DNA of 64,000 nt from Tissierella pigra. GTDB taxonomy: Bacteria > Bacillota > Clostridia > Tissierellales > Tissierellaceae. The notes under the pieces were generated by a model. The model saw only the letters and a program-made list of their open reading frames with translations, was not told the DNA's origin and made no database searches. The stretch is from the NCBI RefSeq assembly GCF_009695605.1, contig NZ_VUNQ01000015.1:1-64000 (forward strand), read 5' to 3'. Shown in pieces: positions 27,182 to 35,897 of the stretch; the stretch's first letter is position 1; the number at the start of each line of letters is the position of its first letter. Made by a program: the position numbers and the translations under genes.

Positions 27182-27565
27182 ATTGCTATCTTCTACAGAT
27201 GCTAGAAATCAGATTATAATTGCTCCTACTTCTGTTAAAGCTAGGATTATCACATCTGTCTCTGGAATAGTTTTTATTCCTAATAATACTACTAAAATTA
27301 AAATTATAGAAAACAAATAACATTTAACTTCAGTTTTAGCATGATACCCTCCTCCATAAGCTCTAAGCGGAGTATACACTATTATAAATAAAATGCTTTC
27401 CCAGACTGCTTTAAATATAAATCCTATTAAGATCGTTGTTATGATGTTTATTAGTATTAAAAGTCCTTGATGTAATCCATAGGCATAAATCTCTTTATCC
27501 TCATCTTTTATTAGCTCATTAACAACAAAGTAGTTTGTTATTTTCTCAATCATATTATTTTCCAT
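27182..27565 (-). pseudogene. agrB copy 2, broken
   Basis: This copy matches agrB at 24075-24644 from the start codon through residue 118. Then the Trp codon TGG of the intact copy is TGA, a stop at 27209. Homology ends at 27182, so the C-terminal third is also missing. It keeps the His and Cys catalytic motif (YHAKT, KCYLF) but lacks the last helices. It is probably inactive. Confidence 0.88.
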
Positions 27566-27708
27566 TAATTTTTACGAAGTTTTTCTGCACCTTTTGGCAA
27601 TTCAGGCTGATGAGCAAGATACATACATGTTGTATTTACATTCATAGATGTTACCATCAATGCTAAACTTGCAAGAACTCCACCAAATCTTAAAATAACT
27701 TTCTTCAA
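27565..27708 (-). CDS. agrD: AgrD-like cyclic autoinducer peptide precursor, copy 2
   Basis: A 47-codon frame whose translation is identical to the copy at 24644-24787, including core CMYLA and the HQPELP tail. The nearest difference is one base just upstream of the TTG start. It is followed directly by the broken agrB, so maturation of its product would have to rely on the intact AgrB at 24.1 kb. Two genes for one peptide could raise signal dose. Confidence 0.88.
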   Translation of the reverse strand: MKKVILRFGGVLASLALMVTSMNVNTTCMYLAHQPELPKGAEKLRKN

Positions 27709-27742
27709 ACGAATCATCCCCTTTGTTATTTTTTGTATATTC

Positions 27743-27811
27743 ATTATACAATAAGAAATAATAGGTCTTTGAGAATTTGTTGAAACTTATATATGTTTTT
27801 GTTGAAACTTA
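27743..27811 (-). promoter_or_regulatory. agrD promoter with LytTR-type operator, copy 2
   Basis: The same arrangement as copy 1: TATAAT at 27748-27743 and direct repeats TAAGTTTCAACA ending at 27789 and 27811, 22 bases apart. The operator is unchanged between copies although nearby bases differ, suggesting it still matters. Confidence 0.7.
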
Positions 27812-27844
27812 CAATTTTTGTATATTTATCATTAAAATATTAAA

Positions 27845-27866
27845 GGACTTTGATTTCTCAAAGTCC
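27845..27866 (-). terminator. Hairpin between agrC and agrD
   Basis: The stem GGACTTTGA/TCAAAGTCC has a four-base loop and is followed on the minus strand by TTTAATATTTT. It probably ends the agrA-agrC transcript before the separate agrD promoter. Confidence 0.6.
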
Positions 27867-27881
27867 CAACTATCTAATCCA

Positions 27882-29165
27882 TTAAACTCTATACATTAAT
27901 ATATCAACATGAAATCTATTTTCAGTATGATATACCTTCATGGTACCATCATATTTCTTTAAAATCTTTTCTATATTATTTAATCCTATACCATGATTTT
28001 CTTTGTCCTTTTTCGTTGTTTTTATCTTTTCTCCTTCATAGACAATAGAGCCATCAAAAGAATTATTAATATAAATAAATAGTATATCATTCTTATATTT
28101 AATTCTAATATCAATGGTCTTATTATTCTCAACTTTGGCACTAGCTTCTATTGCATTATCTAACAAATTCCCTAAGATCACTACTGTATCCAATGGAGAG
28201 ATATTCAATTTAGATGGAATTTTTAGTTCCAGTGATACTAAAATTCCTTTTAATTTGGCCTCTTGCAACTTATAGTTTAAAATGCTATCTATTTCTATAT
28301 TACCTGTTTTAGAAAATTGTTCCTTTTCATAGAGGCTTTCATTTATTTGTGAAATATAATCAATAGCCTTCTCTTCTCCTCCATTTTCTATGTATCCCTT
28401 TAATGCTATTAAATGATTCTTTATATCATGACGCAAAGAACTTATATTCTCATAGGAACTATCTATAACTTCAAGCTGTCTTTGATAATAGTGGTTTTGT
28501 TCTTCAAGTATTATTTTCTCTATTTTATCTTTAAATGCTCTACTTAAAGTATCATATAAATAGAAAATAATTATGTTTATTGAAAATAATATAATAATAC
28601 AAGCTACAGTTTTGTATATATCTAAGTTAAAGTTCTGTAAAAGAGTCAAGATAATATATAAACTTCCTAATGGTATTAAAAATATAGATAACCAATAAAC
28701 ATTTGGAATATCTATACCTTGCTTTATATTTTTATATCCCCCCATTATTAGTGCAATCATATATGAAATTATATTTATGGCAATCATTCCTATAATTGAA
28801 GAATATAATGGATTGCTACTGAAACCATTAGTATAAATAAATCCTGATAATAAGACGATTATACTTTCTATAGACATTAAAATCATATATATATTCATAA
28901 TGGATATAATCTTATGTTTTATAGATGATTTATAGTTAAATGTTAAAACAAAATATAATAATATATTGCTTATAAATGTAACTACAGGAGTATTAATAGT
29001 TAAATATACAAAACTAATTACAATAAAATAAAATGTATAGGAAAAGATTTCTACTTTTTTATTTGTATTTCTGGTATCAAAGAATATATCCATGAATTTA
29101 TATGTAGTATATGCCCTCAAAATATTAGTTATTAAATAAAAATAGTCATAAATATTTAATGCCAT
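27882..29165 (-). CDS. agrC: AgrC-type sensor histidine kinase
   Basis: A 427-residue kinase with about six membrane helices in residues 1-210, then a dimerisation region with SSLRHDIKNHLIALKGY (phospho-acceptor His) and a C-terminal ATPase with NLLDNAIEAS and HGIGLNNIEKIL. This is the HPK10 class that senses cyclic peptides from outside the cell. It overlaps agrA by ten bases. The last third is repeated as a fragment at 24961-25463. It should phosphorylate AgrA when it binds the AgrD product. Confidence 0.92.
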   Translation of the reverse strand: MALNIYDYFYLITNILRAYTTYKFMDIFFDTRNTNKKVEIFSYTFYFIVISFVYLTINTPVVTFISNILLYFVLTFNYKSSIKHKIISIMNIYMILMSIESIIVLLSGFIYTNGFSSNPLYSSIIGMIAINIISYMIALIMGGYKNIKQGIDIPNVYWLSIFLIPLGSLYIILTLLQNFNLDIYKTVACIIILFSINIIIFYLYDTLSRAFKDKIEKIILEEQNHYYQRQLEVIDSSYENISSLRHDIKNHLIALKGYIENGGEEKAIDYISQINESLYEKEQFSKTGNIEIDSILNYKLQEAKLKGILVSLELKIPSKLNISPLDTVVILGNLLDNAIEASAKVENNKTIDIRIKYKNDILFIYINNSFDGSIVYEGEKIKTTKKDKENHGIGLNNIEKILKKYDGTMKVYHTENRFHVDILMYRV

Positions 29166-29881
29166 ATCCTATCCCTTTCTAACTCTAACTGTAATTCTCT
29201 TACTTTCTTTCTATTTGCTTGACTAATAGGCAAAATCACTTTATTTGACATAGTAACTTGATGATATTCAAGTTTTATAATATGATTATAATTTACTAAA
29301 TAGGATTTATGAATATGAATGAATTTAGATTGATTTAGATCCTCATATATATTTTTTAATCTTCCATAAAATACTTCTGACCCATTTATAGTGTGTATTA
29401 TAACTTCTCTGTTTTTACTTTCAAAGTATATAATATCTCTTATTGGTAAATTGTATGTTGTATGTCCAACTTTATACTGAAAGACCTTTTCATCTCTTTG
29501 TATAATCCTTAAAGCAATCTCAAGAACCTTCTGTATTTTATTATAATTAAAAGGTTTTATAATAAAATCTAAGGGTCTTACTTTAAAAAGTTCCATTGCA
29601 TAAGTTTCTTTCCCTGAAATATATATAATTTGAGTAGTTTCGTTTAACATCTTATCTCTAATTATTTGTCCCACTTCTACGCCATTCATTTCCTTTAGTT
29701 CAATATCAAGGAAAATAATATCATAATGATTATCTTGAGATAAATATAAACATAATTCCTCACCAGAATGAAAAATATCTATTTGTAATTCCTTTGAAGA
29801 TTTCTTTTGAAATCTTTCTAAAATTTCCTCTAATTGATTACATATTGAATTTTCATCATCACATATAGCTATTCTTAACAC
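29156..29881 (-). CDS. agrA: AgrA-type LytTR response regulator
   Basis: 241 residues. The receiver domain has acidic DDE near residue 8-10 and the phospho-acceptor Asp in IIFLDIELKEMNG. The C-terminal LytTR DNA-binding domain starts near residue 135, with IYFESKNREVIIHT and FIHIHKSYLVN. It should bind the direct repeats before both agrD genes and activate them. The start is a GTG after AAGGTGG. In transcription the order is agrA-agrC-agrD-agrB, the reverse of the S. aureus BDCA order. Confidence 0.92.
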   Translation of the reverse strand: MLRIAICDDENSICNQLEEILERFQKKSSKELQIDIFHSGEELCLYLSQDNHYDIIFLDIELKEMNGVEVGQIIRDKMLNETTQIIYISGKETYAMELFKVRPLDFIIKPFNYNKIQKVLEIALRIIQRDEKVFQYKVGHTTYNLPIRDIIYFESKNREVIIHTINGSEVFYGRLKNIYEDLNQSKFIHIHKSYLVNYNHIIKLEYHQVTMSNKVILPISQANRKKVRELQLELERDRIWH

Positions 29882-29961
29882 TGAATACCACCTTCTATAA
29901 AATTACATATTATATCATCTTTACTTTTTAATTATATTTTATTTCTTCAATCTTATTTTAC

Positions 29962-30144
29962 CTATATATCTTTATCTAATTGTTCTTTTATTTCATTAAG
30001 AGAGTTTTCTATATTGTTGATTTTTCTTTTTAGTCTAACAAAACCAAAAATTGGTATAGCTATAACTACTAAAACTATTATTGCAATTACAATCCATCCA
30101 ATTACTAATGATGATAACGGTGGTAATACCTTAACTGTAAACAT
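29962..30144 (-). CDS. Small membrane protein with coiled-coil tail (60 aa)
   Basis: 60 residues: one long hydrophobic span (about 12-36), then a basic RLKRK and a charged helix IENSLNEIKEQLDKD. The ATG is preceded by GGGGG. It lies 80 bases before agrA on the same strand and may be the first gene of the agr transcript. It has no recognised family. It might help anchor or tune the signalling proteins, but nothing in it shows this. Confidence 0.6.
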   Translation of the reverse strand: MFTVKVLPPLSSLVIGWIVIAIIVLVVIAIPIFGFVRLKRKINNIENSLNEIKEQLDKDI

Positions 30145-30228
30145 ATTTTATACCCCCTATTATTCCTTACCTCTATATTATCATATAAATAATTTATTGT
30201 CCTAAAACTTGTTAAAGTTATCTCGAAA

Positions 30229-30262
30229 CAAAAAGGACTTTGAAAAATCAAAGTCCTTTTTG
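30229..30262 (-). terminator. Terminator of the fab operon
   Basis: A perfect 15-bp inverted repeat (30229-30243, 30248-30262) right after the fabF stop, with T residues on the minus strand. Confidence 0.85.
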
Positions 30263-30263
30263 T

Positions 30264-31502
30264 TTAATCTATATATTTTTTAAACAATACTGTTCCATTG
30301 TGTCCACCAAATCCTAATGAATTGGATATGGCGTATTTTATATCTCTTTTTACGGCAATATTTGGTGTGTAGTTTAAATCACACTCTTCATCTGGATTGT
30401 CGTAGTTTATGGTTGGAGGGATGATTCCTTCCTTTATTGCCATAAGGGTTGCTATAGCCTCTATTCCACCGGCAGCTCCTAGTAAATGACCTGTCATTGA
30501 TTTTGTTGAGCTTATGTTTATATTCTTTGTATGGTCTTTAAAGACATTTTTTATTGCTAAAGTTTCTAATTTGTCATTAAAGTATGTTGATGTACCATGA
30601 GCATTTATATAATCCACATCTTCGTAACTAGCTACTGCTTCTTCCAATGCCAATTCCATAGCTCTTGTTGCCCCTCTTGCTTCTGGGTCTGGTTGAGTTA
30701 TATGGAAAGCATCTGAAGTAGAGCCATATCCTACAATTTCACCATATATATTTGCTCCTCTAGAAAGTGCATGATCCAACTCTTCTAAAATCAATATACC
30801 TGCTCCTTCTCCCATTACGAATCCATCTCTCTCTTTATCAAATGGACGAGATGCCTTTGTAGGATTATCATTTCTAGTTGAAAGAGCTTTCATTGAACAA
30901 AAACCTGCCACTGAAATAGGTGTTATAGACGCATCTGCTCCACCTGCTACTACCATATCTACATTGCCTGATTTTATCATTCTAAAAGCTTCCCCTATGG
31001 CGTGGGTACTTGATGCACAGGCCGTAGTTACTGTCATTGTTGGTCCTTTAAATCCAAAGGTCATGGATATTTGTCCTGGTGCCATATTGGAAATCATCAT
31101 TGGTATGAAAAGTGGGCTAACTCTACTTGGTCCTCTATCCCTTAGTTTTTCATACTCTGTTTCCATAGTCTCCATACCACCGATACCAACTCCAATTACA
31201 ACTCCAACTTTATCTAAATCTAATTTATCTAAATCTATATTTCCATCTTCTATTGCTAGTTTTGAACCTACTACTGCATATTGTGTAAACCTATCCATTC
31301 TTTTGGCTTCTTTTTTATCTATATAGTCAGATGGATTAAAATCCTTAACTTCTGCACCTATTTTTGTATCAAATTCTGTAGTATCAAATCTAGTTATAAG
31401 TCCAACCCCTGATTTACCTTGTATCAAGGAATTCCAAAAATTTTCTTTTCCTATACCTATAGGAGTAACTGCTCCTAATCCTGTTATTACAACTCTTTTC
31501 AT
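30264..31502 (-). CDS. fabF: Beta-ketoacyl-ACP synthase II
   Basis: A 412-residue condensing enzyme of fatty acid elongation. The Cys-His-His triad is intact: TVTTACASSTHAIG (Cys near 164), AHGTSTYFND (His near 302) and KSMTGHLLGAAGG (His near 338). It adds malonyl-ACP carbons to longer acyl-ACP. It is the last gene of the fab run, 22 bases after acpP. The length is normal for FabF. Confidence 0.96.
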   Translation of the reverse strand: MKRVVITGLGAVTPIGIGKENFWNSLIQGKSGVGLITRFDTTEFDTKIGAEVKDFNPSDYIDKKEAKRMDRFTQYAVVGSKLAIEDGNIDLDKLDLDKVGVVIGVGIGGMETMETEYEKLRDRGPSRVSPLFIPMMISNMAPGQISMTFGFKGPTMTVTTACASSTHAIGEAFRMIKSGNVDMVVAGGADASITPISVAGFCSMKALSTRNDNPTKASRPFDKERDGFVMGEGAGILILEELDHALSRGANIYGEIVGYGSTSDAFHITQPDPEARGATRAMELALEEAVASYEDVDYINAHGTSTYFNDKLETLAIKNVFKDHTKNINISSTKSMTGHLLGAAGGIEAIATLMAIKEGIIPPTINYDNPDEECDLNYTPNIAVKRDIKYAISNSLGFGGHNGTVLFKKYID

Positions 31503-31524
31503 TTTTTACCTCCAATATAAGGTA

Positions 31525-31758
31525 TTATTCTGCCTTTTTTTCTACATATTTTACTATATCACCAATGTTCTTAAAGTTTTCGGCATCTTCATCTGGTACA
31601 GAAATCCCAAACTCATCTTCTAAAGCCATCATAATTTCTACTGCATCTAATGAATCTGCTTCTAAATCCTTCATCATAGAAGTCTCCATTGTAATACTTT
31701 CTATATCATCTACTCCTAATTGCTCTGCTATTATATTTACAACCTTTTCAAATATCAT
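31525..31758 (-). CDS. acpP: Acyl carrier protein
   Basis: A 77-residue acidic four-helix protein. The phosphopantetheine serine lies in [13 protein letters not shown] (Ser36 region). It carries growing fatty chains between the Fab enzymes. The ATG is well spaced from AGGAGG-like sequence. A palindromic element separates it from fabG upstream, while fabF follows directly. Confidence 0.96.
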   Translation of the reverse strand: MIFEKVVNIIAEQLGVDDIESITMETSMMKDLEADSLDAVEIMMALEDEFGISVPDEDAENFKNIGDIVKYVEKKAE

Positions 31759-31790
31759 TTTTACATTCCTCCTATATTTTTAATTCTGTT

Positions 31791-31964
31791 AGATAAATTA
31801 TAAAAATAAGACTCGACTGTGAATGATTTGATTGAAATATCCAACTAAGGAAAAAAATCGTAAATTTTGCACTGTTTGAGCGTAGAGAGTTTGCAAAACT
31901 ATTTTTTCTGTGTTGTGATATTTCACAAATCTTGAACTGGAGACTCGTTTTTTATAATTTATCT
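31791..31964. repeat. Nested palindromic element between fabG and acpP
   Basis: The outer arms 31791-31806 and 31949-31964 are perfect inverted copies of 16 bp. An inner pair (31825-31845 and 31912-31931) and a core with GCAAAACT-type repeats continue the fold. The whole 174 bases can form one long hairpin in RNA. Two smaller hairpins follow at about 31985-32035 and 32034-32071. No coding frame is present. It looks like a dispersed palindromic repeat or a processing structure in the fab mRNA. Confidence 0.65.
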
Positions 31965-32064
31965 ACCTCCCAGTCTCGAAACTCAAATCTATTTGCTCGC
32001 TTCGCTCTCATAGATTTGGTTCTCGTTGCGTTTGACCTACATCAGCTCACTATCGTTCACTGTG

Positions 32065-32811
32065 TTAGGTCATAACCATTCCACCATCTACATTTATTAC
32101 TTGGCCTGTTATATAGTCTGATTTTTCACTGGCTAAAAATACTACGAGGTTTGCTATGTCTTTTGGGTTACCAAAGGTATTTAGTGGTATTGATTTTAGC
32201 ATTGTTTCCTTTATATCCTCTTTTAATACTTCAGTCATATCGGTTTCTATAAATCCTGGTGCTATGGCATTTACTCTAATACCTCTACTGGCTAATTCCT
32301 TTGCCATGGATTTTGTAAATCCAATAACTCCAGCCTTTGAAGCACTATAATTTCCTTGACCAGCATTACCTATTATACCAACTACAGAAGTAATATTTAT
32401 GATCTTTCCATATCTTTTCTTCATCATTATCCTCGCTACTGCCTTAGTAGTTAAAAATGCTCCCTTTAGGTTTACATTCATTATTTCGTCCCAATCTTCC
32501 TCTTTCATTCGAATGATGAGATTATCTTTTGTAACTCCTGCATTATTTACTAATATATCTATAGTCCCTAGTTCTTCTTCCATGGATTTTATCATTTGTA
32601 ATACATCTTCTTCTATGGATACATTTGTTTTTATGGCAATTCCCTTTACTCCATGGGATTTTATTTCGTCTATTACTTCTTTAGCTTTTTCTTCATTGCT
32701 AACATAGGTAATTCCTACATTAACACCATTTCTAGCTAGTTCTAAAGCAATTTCTTTTCCTATACCTCTAGATCCTCCAGTTACTAGGGCTACTTTGTCT
32801 TTTAGGCTCAC
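32065..32811 (-). CDS. fabG: 3-oxoacyl-ACP reductase
   Basis: A 248-residue short-chain dehydrogenase that reduces 3-ketoacyl-ACP with NADPH. The cofactor motif is TGGSRGIGKEIA (near 11-22), the NNAG motif is present, and the active site is Ser in TSVVG with YSASK. The start is a GTG after GGGGGTG. It lies between fabD and acpP. The gene's last codons are part of a small palindrome. Confidence 0.95.
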   Translation of the reverse strand: MSLKDKVALVTGGSRGIGKEIALELARNGVNVGITYVSNEEKAKEVIDEIKSHGVKGIAIKTNVSIEEDVLQMIKSMEEELGTIDILVNNAGVTKDNLIIRMKEEDWDEIMNVNLKGAFLTTKAVARIMMKKRYGKIINITSVVGIIGNAGQGNYSASKAGVIGFTKSMAKELASRGIRVNAIAPGFIETDMTEVLKEDIKETMLKSIPLNTFGNPKDIANLVVFLASEKSDYITGQVINVDGGMVMT

Positions 32812-32832
32812 TTATTCACCCCCCTCCTGTAT

Positions 32833-32893
32833 ATAGTGAATAACTAATAGTTAATAGTGAATAGTTATGGAAGTTTCAAGTCTACTTGAAACT
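32833..32893. repeat. Palindromic repeat between fabD and fabG
   Basis: Tandem AGTGAATA/TAGTTA motifs at 32833-32868 resemble the palindrome at 19422-19493. A 10-bp perfect inverted repeat follows (32872-32881, 32884-32893). No gene is here. Confidence 0.5.
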
Positions 32894-32933
32894 ATTAACT
32901 AAAAGACCCTACAACTGCACTTTAAACTCTTCA

Positions 32934-33902
32934 TTATTCATTATCTTTTACTGATTTTATATATTTAATTGTTTCTTCAAAGGAATTAACATCATTTACA
33001 CTTAACGACTTTACTTCTTTTCCCATAGATTTTCCGATTCTTTTTACAAAGCCTGATAGAGATTTTCCTGGTCCTAGTTCTACAAATGTGTCTACACCTT
33101 CATTTATCATATATTCTACAGACTGCTGCCATAATACTGAATTGCTTACTTGGTTTACTAGCTTAGGCTTTATTTCATCTTTGTTAGAACTAATTTTAGC
33201 ATCTACATTGGAAATAAACTTTTTTTGAGTTTCTCTTATATCCACCTTAGATAATTCATTCTTTAGCTTTTCTCCTGCTGAAGATAGTAATGATGAATGA
33301 AATGGTGCAGATACAGATAACGGCACTGCTTTTTTCGCTCCTAGTTTCACTGCCTCTTCACAGGCAACTTTTAGACCTTTCATTTCTCCTGATAATACTA
33401 TTTGTTCTGGGCTATTATAGTTAGCGACTTCAACTATTCCGTATTCCTTAGTTTTTTGTATAATCAAAGGTAATTTTTCTTTATCCAATCCAAGAATTGC
33501 AGCCATTCCACCAACTCCTAGGGGAACTGCCTCCTGCATAAATCTTCCCCTTTCTTTTACAACCTTTAGAGCATCCTTAAATTCTAAGCTTTTACTTGTA
33601 ACTAAGGAACTATATTCTCCGAGACTTAGTCCAGCTGTATATTCACAGTCTATACCTCTAGCCTCCATAGCCTTAAGTATTGCAATACTTGTTGCCAATA
33701 TAGCTGGTTGAGTATTTTCCGTTTTCTTTAGATCTTCTTCAGTTCCATTGAAGCATATGGATTTTAAATCCATATTTAGTACTTCATTTGCTTCATCAAA
33801 TACTTTTCTTGATTCTGCAAAGGATTCATAAAAGTCACTGCCCATTCCTACGTATTGTGATCCTTGACCAGGAAATATAAAAGCTAATTTATTTTTTTTC
33901 AT
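32934..33902 (-). CDS. fabD: Malonyl-CoA:ACP transacylase
   Basis: About 322 residues. It moves the malonyl group from CoA to ACP, supplying the chain extender. Motifs are FPGQGSQYVGMG (near 8-19), the nucleophile Ser in AGLSLGEYSSL (near 94) and the His in SAPFHSSLL. The start is the ATG at 33902 after AGGAGGTGA. The GTG upstream is inside that site. It overlaps fabK by 14 bases. Confidence 0.95.
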   Translation of the reverse strand: MKKNKLAFIFPGQGSQYVGMGSDFYESFAESRKVFDEANEVLNMDLKSICFNGTEEDLKKTENTQPAILATSIAILKAMEARGIDCEYTAGLSLGEYSSLVTSKSLEFKDALKVVKERGRFMQEAVPLGVGGMAAILGLDKEKLPLIIQKTKEYGIVEVANYNSPEQIVLSGEMKGLKVACEEAVKLGAKKAVPLSVSAPFHSSLLSSAGEKLKNELSKVDIRETQKKFISNVDAKISSNKDEIKPKLVNQVSNSVLWQQSVEYMINEGVDTFVELGPGKSLSGFVKRIGKSMGKEVKSLSVNDVNSFEETIKYIKSVKDNE

Positions 33903-34851
33903 TGTTCTCACCTCCTAGGGAGTACAATGAATTTAATTGTTTTTCTGCAGATGAAACTATATCTTCAATTATCTCCTTACATGGTTTAATATCTTCTATT
34001 AATCCAGCAATTTGTCCAGACATTAAAGATCCTTTTTCTATATCTCCATCTACTACAGCTAACTTTAATCTTCCTGAACCTAATAACCCTAGTTCTTCAA
34101 GAGATCCATTGTTTTTTTCTAACTCTAAAAATTCCCTAGTAAATTTATTTTTCAATGCTCTAACAGGATGCCCAGTACTTCTCCCAGTTACTTGTGCATC
34201 TCTATCCTTAGATTTTACTATGGCCTCTTTATAATTTATATGAACATTTGCTTCAGTAGAGCATACAAACCTAGTTCCTAGTTGAACTCCTTCTGCTCCT
34301 AGACTTAAAGCTGCTAAAAATCCTCTTCCGTCTCCAATTCCTCCTGCTGCTATAACAGGAATATTAACTTTATCTACTATTTGAGGAACTAATGCCATAG
34401 TAGTCAACTCTCCAATATGGCCTCCCGCTTCAGTTCCCTCTACGATTAAGGCATCTACGCCTTCTCTTTCTAATCTCACTGCTAAAGACACAGTAGGTAC
34501 TACAGGTATGATTTTTACATTGTATTCCTTTAACTTCTTTATATACTTTCCTGGACTTCCTGCACCTGTAGTTACAACAGGAACTCCTTCATCACAGACT
34601 ATACCTACAATATCCTCAGCAAAAGGTGACATCATCATAATATTTACACCAAAAGGTTTATCTGTCAATTCCTTTAGCTTTCTAATCTCTTCTCTTATTA
34701 CTTGTCCTGGGGCATTACCTGCTCCAATGATCCCTAAACCACCTGCCTCTGATACAGCTACTGCTAATTCATGGGTAGCCACCCAAGCCATTCCACCTTG
34801 TAGTATAGGATATTTAATATTTAAAATATCTGTTATTCTAGTCCTCCACAT
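33889..34851 (-). CDS. fabK: Enoyl-ACP reductase II (FMN-dependent)
   Basis: A 320-residue TIM-barrel flavoprotein of the nitronate monooxygenase fold that performs the last reduction of each fatty acid cycle. The pattern is N-terminal YPILQGGMAWVA, EGTEAGGHIGE (near 137-147), AAGGIGDGRG and GAEGVQLGTRF. In this position among fab genes it is FabK rather than nitronate monooxygenase. No fabI or fabL is seen in the window. Confidence 0.92.
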   Translation of the reverse strand: MWRTRITDILNIKYPILQGGMAWVATHELAVAVSEAGGLGIIGAGNAPGQVIREEIRKLKELTDKPFGVNIMMMSPFAEDIVGIVCDEGVPVVTTGAGSPGKYIKKLKEYNVKIIPVVPTVSLAVRLEREGVDALIVEGTEAGGHIGELTTMALVPQIVDKVNIPVIAAGGIGDGRGFLAALSLGAEGVQLGTRFVCSTEANVHINYKEAIVKSKDRDAQVTGRSTGHPVRALKNKFTREFLELEKNNGSLEELGLLGSGRLKLAVVDGDIEKGSLMSGQIAGLIEDIKPCKEIIEDIVSSAEKQLNSLYSLGGENNEKK

Positions 34852-34852
34852 T

Positions 34853-35851
34853 TTATTTCCTCCTACTCCACTTTATGGTCATTGAAGCCCAAGTAAGTCC
34901 TGCTCCAAATGCTACTAAAAGTATATTGTCACCATTCTTAATTTTTTTATTCTTAACTGCTTCGTCAAGGGCGACTGGAATAGAGGCTGAAGACATATTA
35001 CCATATTTATTTAAATTTATACAAATCTTATCTTTTTCAAGTTTTAATTTCTTAGCTGCTGCGTCTATAATCCTCATATTAGCTTGATGAGGAACTAAAA
35101 AGTCTAAATCTGCTAAATTTAAATCTGCTTTTTCTAAAGCATTCATTGATGTTTTTTCCATAACTCTAACGGCAAATTTAAATACTTCTTTTCCATCCAT
35201 CTTTACATAGTGAAGTCTATCTTCTAGAGTTTCAATACTGGTTGGTAATCTAGATCCTCCTGCTGGTTGACTTAATACTTGCCCATTTGTACCATCTGAG
35301 CCTAGTTCACTGGAAAGAATTCCAAATCCTTCTTCACATTTTTCCAATACACAAGCTCCTGCACCATCTCCAAATAATACACAAGTATTTCTATCTTGCC
35401 AGTCCACTATTTTGGATAATGCTTCTGCTCCTATAACTAACACCTTTTCATATGTTCCTGATTTAATGAAACTCTCCCCTATGGATAAACCATATACAAA
35501 TCCAGAACATCCTACATTTATATCAAATGCTGCTGCCTTCATTGCCCCTATATTTTTCTGAATTATACAGGCAGTTGATGGAAAAGCGTGGTCAGCTGTA
35601 ACTGTTGCAACAATAATTAAATCTATATCTTCTGGTTGTAATTTTGCATCTTCTAAAGCTCTTTTAGCTGCTAATGTTCCTAAGTCAGAAGTCGCCGTAT
35701 CATCATCTGCTATTCTTCTTTCTTCAATTCCTGTTCTTTCAACAATCCACTCATTAGATGTATCTACAATTTTAGATAGAGCATCATTAGTAACAACTCT
35801 TTCAGGAACATAACTACCTACACCAGAGATACCTACATAAATACTTTTCAT
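34853..35851 (-). CDS. fabH: Beta-ketoacyl-ACP synthase III
   Basis: A 332-residue enzyme that starts fatty acid synthesis by joining an acyl-CoA to malonyl-ACP. The catalytic Cys is in NVGCSGFVYG (near 112), the His in VPHQANMRI (near 254) and the Asn in NLNKYGNMSSASIP (near 284). It starts the fab run. In a host making branched acyl-CoA through VOR, FabH would be the entry point for branched fatty acids; this is inference. Its start overlaps a 27-codon upstream frame. Confidence 0.95.
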   Translation of the reverse strand: MKSIYVGISGVGSYVPERVVTNDALSKIVDTSNEWIVERTGIEERRIADDDTATSDLGTLAAKRALEDAKLQPEDIDLIIVATVTADHAFPSTACIIQKNIGAMKAAAFDINVGCSGFVYGLSIGESFIKSGTYEKVLVIGAEALSKIVDWQDRNTCVLFGDGAGACVLEKCEEGFGILSSELGSDGTNGQVLSQPAGGSRLPTSIETLEDRLHYVKMDGKEVFKFAVRVMEKTSMNALEKADLNLADLDFLVPHQANMRIIDAAAKKLKLEKDKICINLNKYGNMSSASIPVALDEAVKNKKIKNGDNILLVAFGAGLTWASMTIKWSRRK

Positions 35852-35897
35852 TTTCCACCTCCATATTTAATTGTGATTTGTCCTTCCTCTTCTTCAT
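35814..35897 (-). CDS. Possible leader ORF overlapping the fabH start (27 aa)
   Basis: A very strong ribosome binding site (AAGGAGGTGG) and ATG at 35897 open a 27-codon frame, rich in K and E, that runs 38 bases past the fabH start codon in another frame. FabH has its own GGAGG site. The arrangement suggests translational coupling or control of fabH. It could also be a chance frame, so confidence is low. Confidence 0.35.
   Translation of the reverse strand: MKKRKDKSQLNMEVENEKYLCRYLWCR

Larger units (their letters stand above)
27182..28384. repeat. 1.2-kb direct repeat, agr copy 2
   Basis: Partner of 24261-25463, same length and orientation. It contains the broken agrB, an agrD with unchanged peptide, the operator/promoter, and the 3' part of the full agrC. 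Recombination between the copies would delete about 2.9 kb, including a secreted-protein/lipoprotein pair, and restore one intact agr operon. Confidence 0.9.

Noticed and set aside
30014-30205. 63-codon plus-strand frame over the small membrane protein
   Set aside because: It is antisense to the 60-residue minus-strand gene, which has the better ribosome site and a sensible protein pattern.
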